Positions 63,943 to 64,000 of a stretch of DNA of 64,000 nt are shown one piece after another. The position numbers were made by a program, and so were the translations under genes. Positions within the stretch are counted from its first letter, which is position 1. Every line of letters starts with the position of its first letter. Origin of the DNA: Ideonella alba (lineage in GTDB: Bacteria; Pseudomonadota; Gammaproteobacteria; Burkholderiales; Burkholderiaceae_C); NCBI RefSeq assembly GCF_018069875.1, contig NZ_JAGQDF010000001.1, positions 186,001 through 250,000 of the forward strand. Reading direction: 5' to 3'. Below the pieces are notes generated by a model, which worked only from the letters and a program-made list of their open reading frames with translations, made no database searches and had not been told where the DNA came from.

Positions 63943-64000
63943 ATGCACCTGCTGATCGACACCCTGGCCCTGTGCCTGCTGCTGGCCTCGGCCGAGACCT
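63943..64000 (+). CDS. start of a further gene (truncated by window end)
   Basis: From ATG 63943 an open frame runs to the end of the window and encodes a hydrophobic start, MHLLIDTLALCLLLASAET, that resembles a membrane segment or signal. Only 19 residues are visible and no clear ribosome-binding site precedes it, so I cannot name it or be sure it is real. Confidence 0.3.
   Translation, partial: MHLLIDTLALCLLLASAET

Overview
The window is a 64 kb piece of a GC-rich (about 70%) chromosome. The gene order plsX-fabH-fabD-fabG-acpP-fabF / rpoE-rseA-rseB-mucD / lepA-lepB-DUF4845-rnc-era-recO-pdxJ-acpS-nagZ / rne<>rluC, together with DUF3460 and DUF4845 proteins, points to a betaproteobacterium of the order Burkholderiales. 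A Rubrivivax/Leptothrix/Ideonella-like genus is my inference; no rRNA is present to confirm it. I saw no tRNA, rRNA, insertion sequence, prophage or CRISPR array.

Positions 1-22.7 kb form a surface-polysaccharide locus. It holds a nonulosonic (pseudaminic-type) acid pathway in two blocks. The first block has the end of an aldo/keto reductase, a GNAT, a capsule-type glycosyltransferase, an SpsF-type cytidylyltransferase, a class III aminotransferase and PseI. The second block is pseB-pseC-pseG-pseH. Between and beside them lie a Wzy-like polymerase, two hexapeptide acyltransferases flanking a phytanoyl-CoA-dioxygenase-like enzyme, a Wzx-like flippase, a GT4 glycosyltransferase, a secreted beta-helix (pectate-lyase-like) protein, a long Wza-like export protein and a WecA/WbpL-like initiating transferase. 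dTDP-rhamnose genes rmlA-rmlB-rmlD (no rmlC seen) close the locus on the minus strand. Together these would make, flip, polymerise and export a glycan containing a nonulosonate and probably rhamnose.

Positions 22.8-45.4 kb are mostly housekeeping: RhlE helicase, a VanZ-like protein, an RsmI-like methylase, Maf nucleotidase, YceD and L32, the fatty-acid synthesis operon, the sigma-E envelope stress module (rpoE-rseA-rseB-mucD), then lepA, signal peptidase I, RNase III, Era, RecO, PdxJ, AcpS and NagZ. Many junctions are 4-bp ATGA overlaps, which suggests translational coupling. Two leaders stand out: the rpmF leader (two hairpins, the second followed by a T-run) and the 520-bp mucD-lepA gap (tandem DnaA-box-like sites and a short candidate sRNA with a strong intrinsic terminator).

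Positions 45.4-64 kb hold RNase E with a very long leader diverging from rluC, a rluC-HAD phosphatase-Rieske-S49 peptidase operon, a c-type cytochrome, a YkvA-like protein, arginase, an orphan ParA ATPase next to an orphan NarL-type response regulator, ScpA, DUF3460, a CYTH protein, a SulP transporter, a chemoreceptor, methionyl-tRNA synthetase, an exported YciI-like protein and the first codons of a further gene. Promoter and start calls are by eye only. Protein names rest on recognised motifs, not on database searches.
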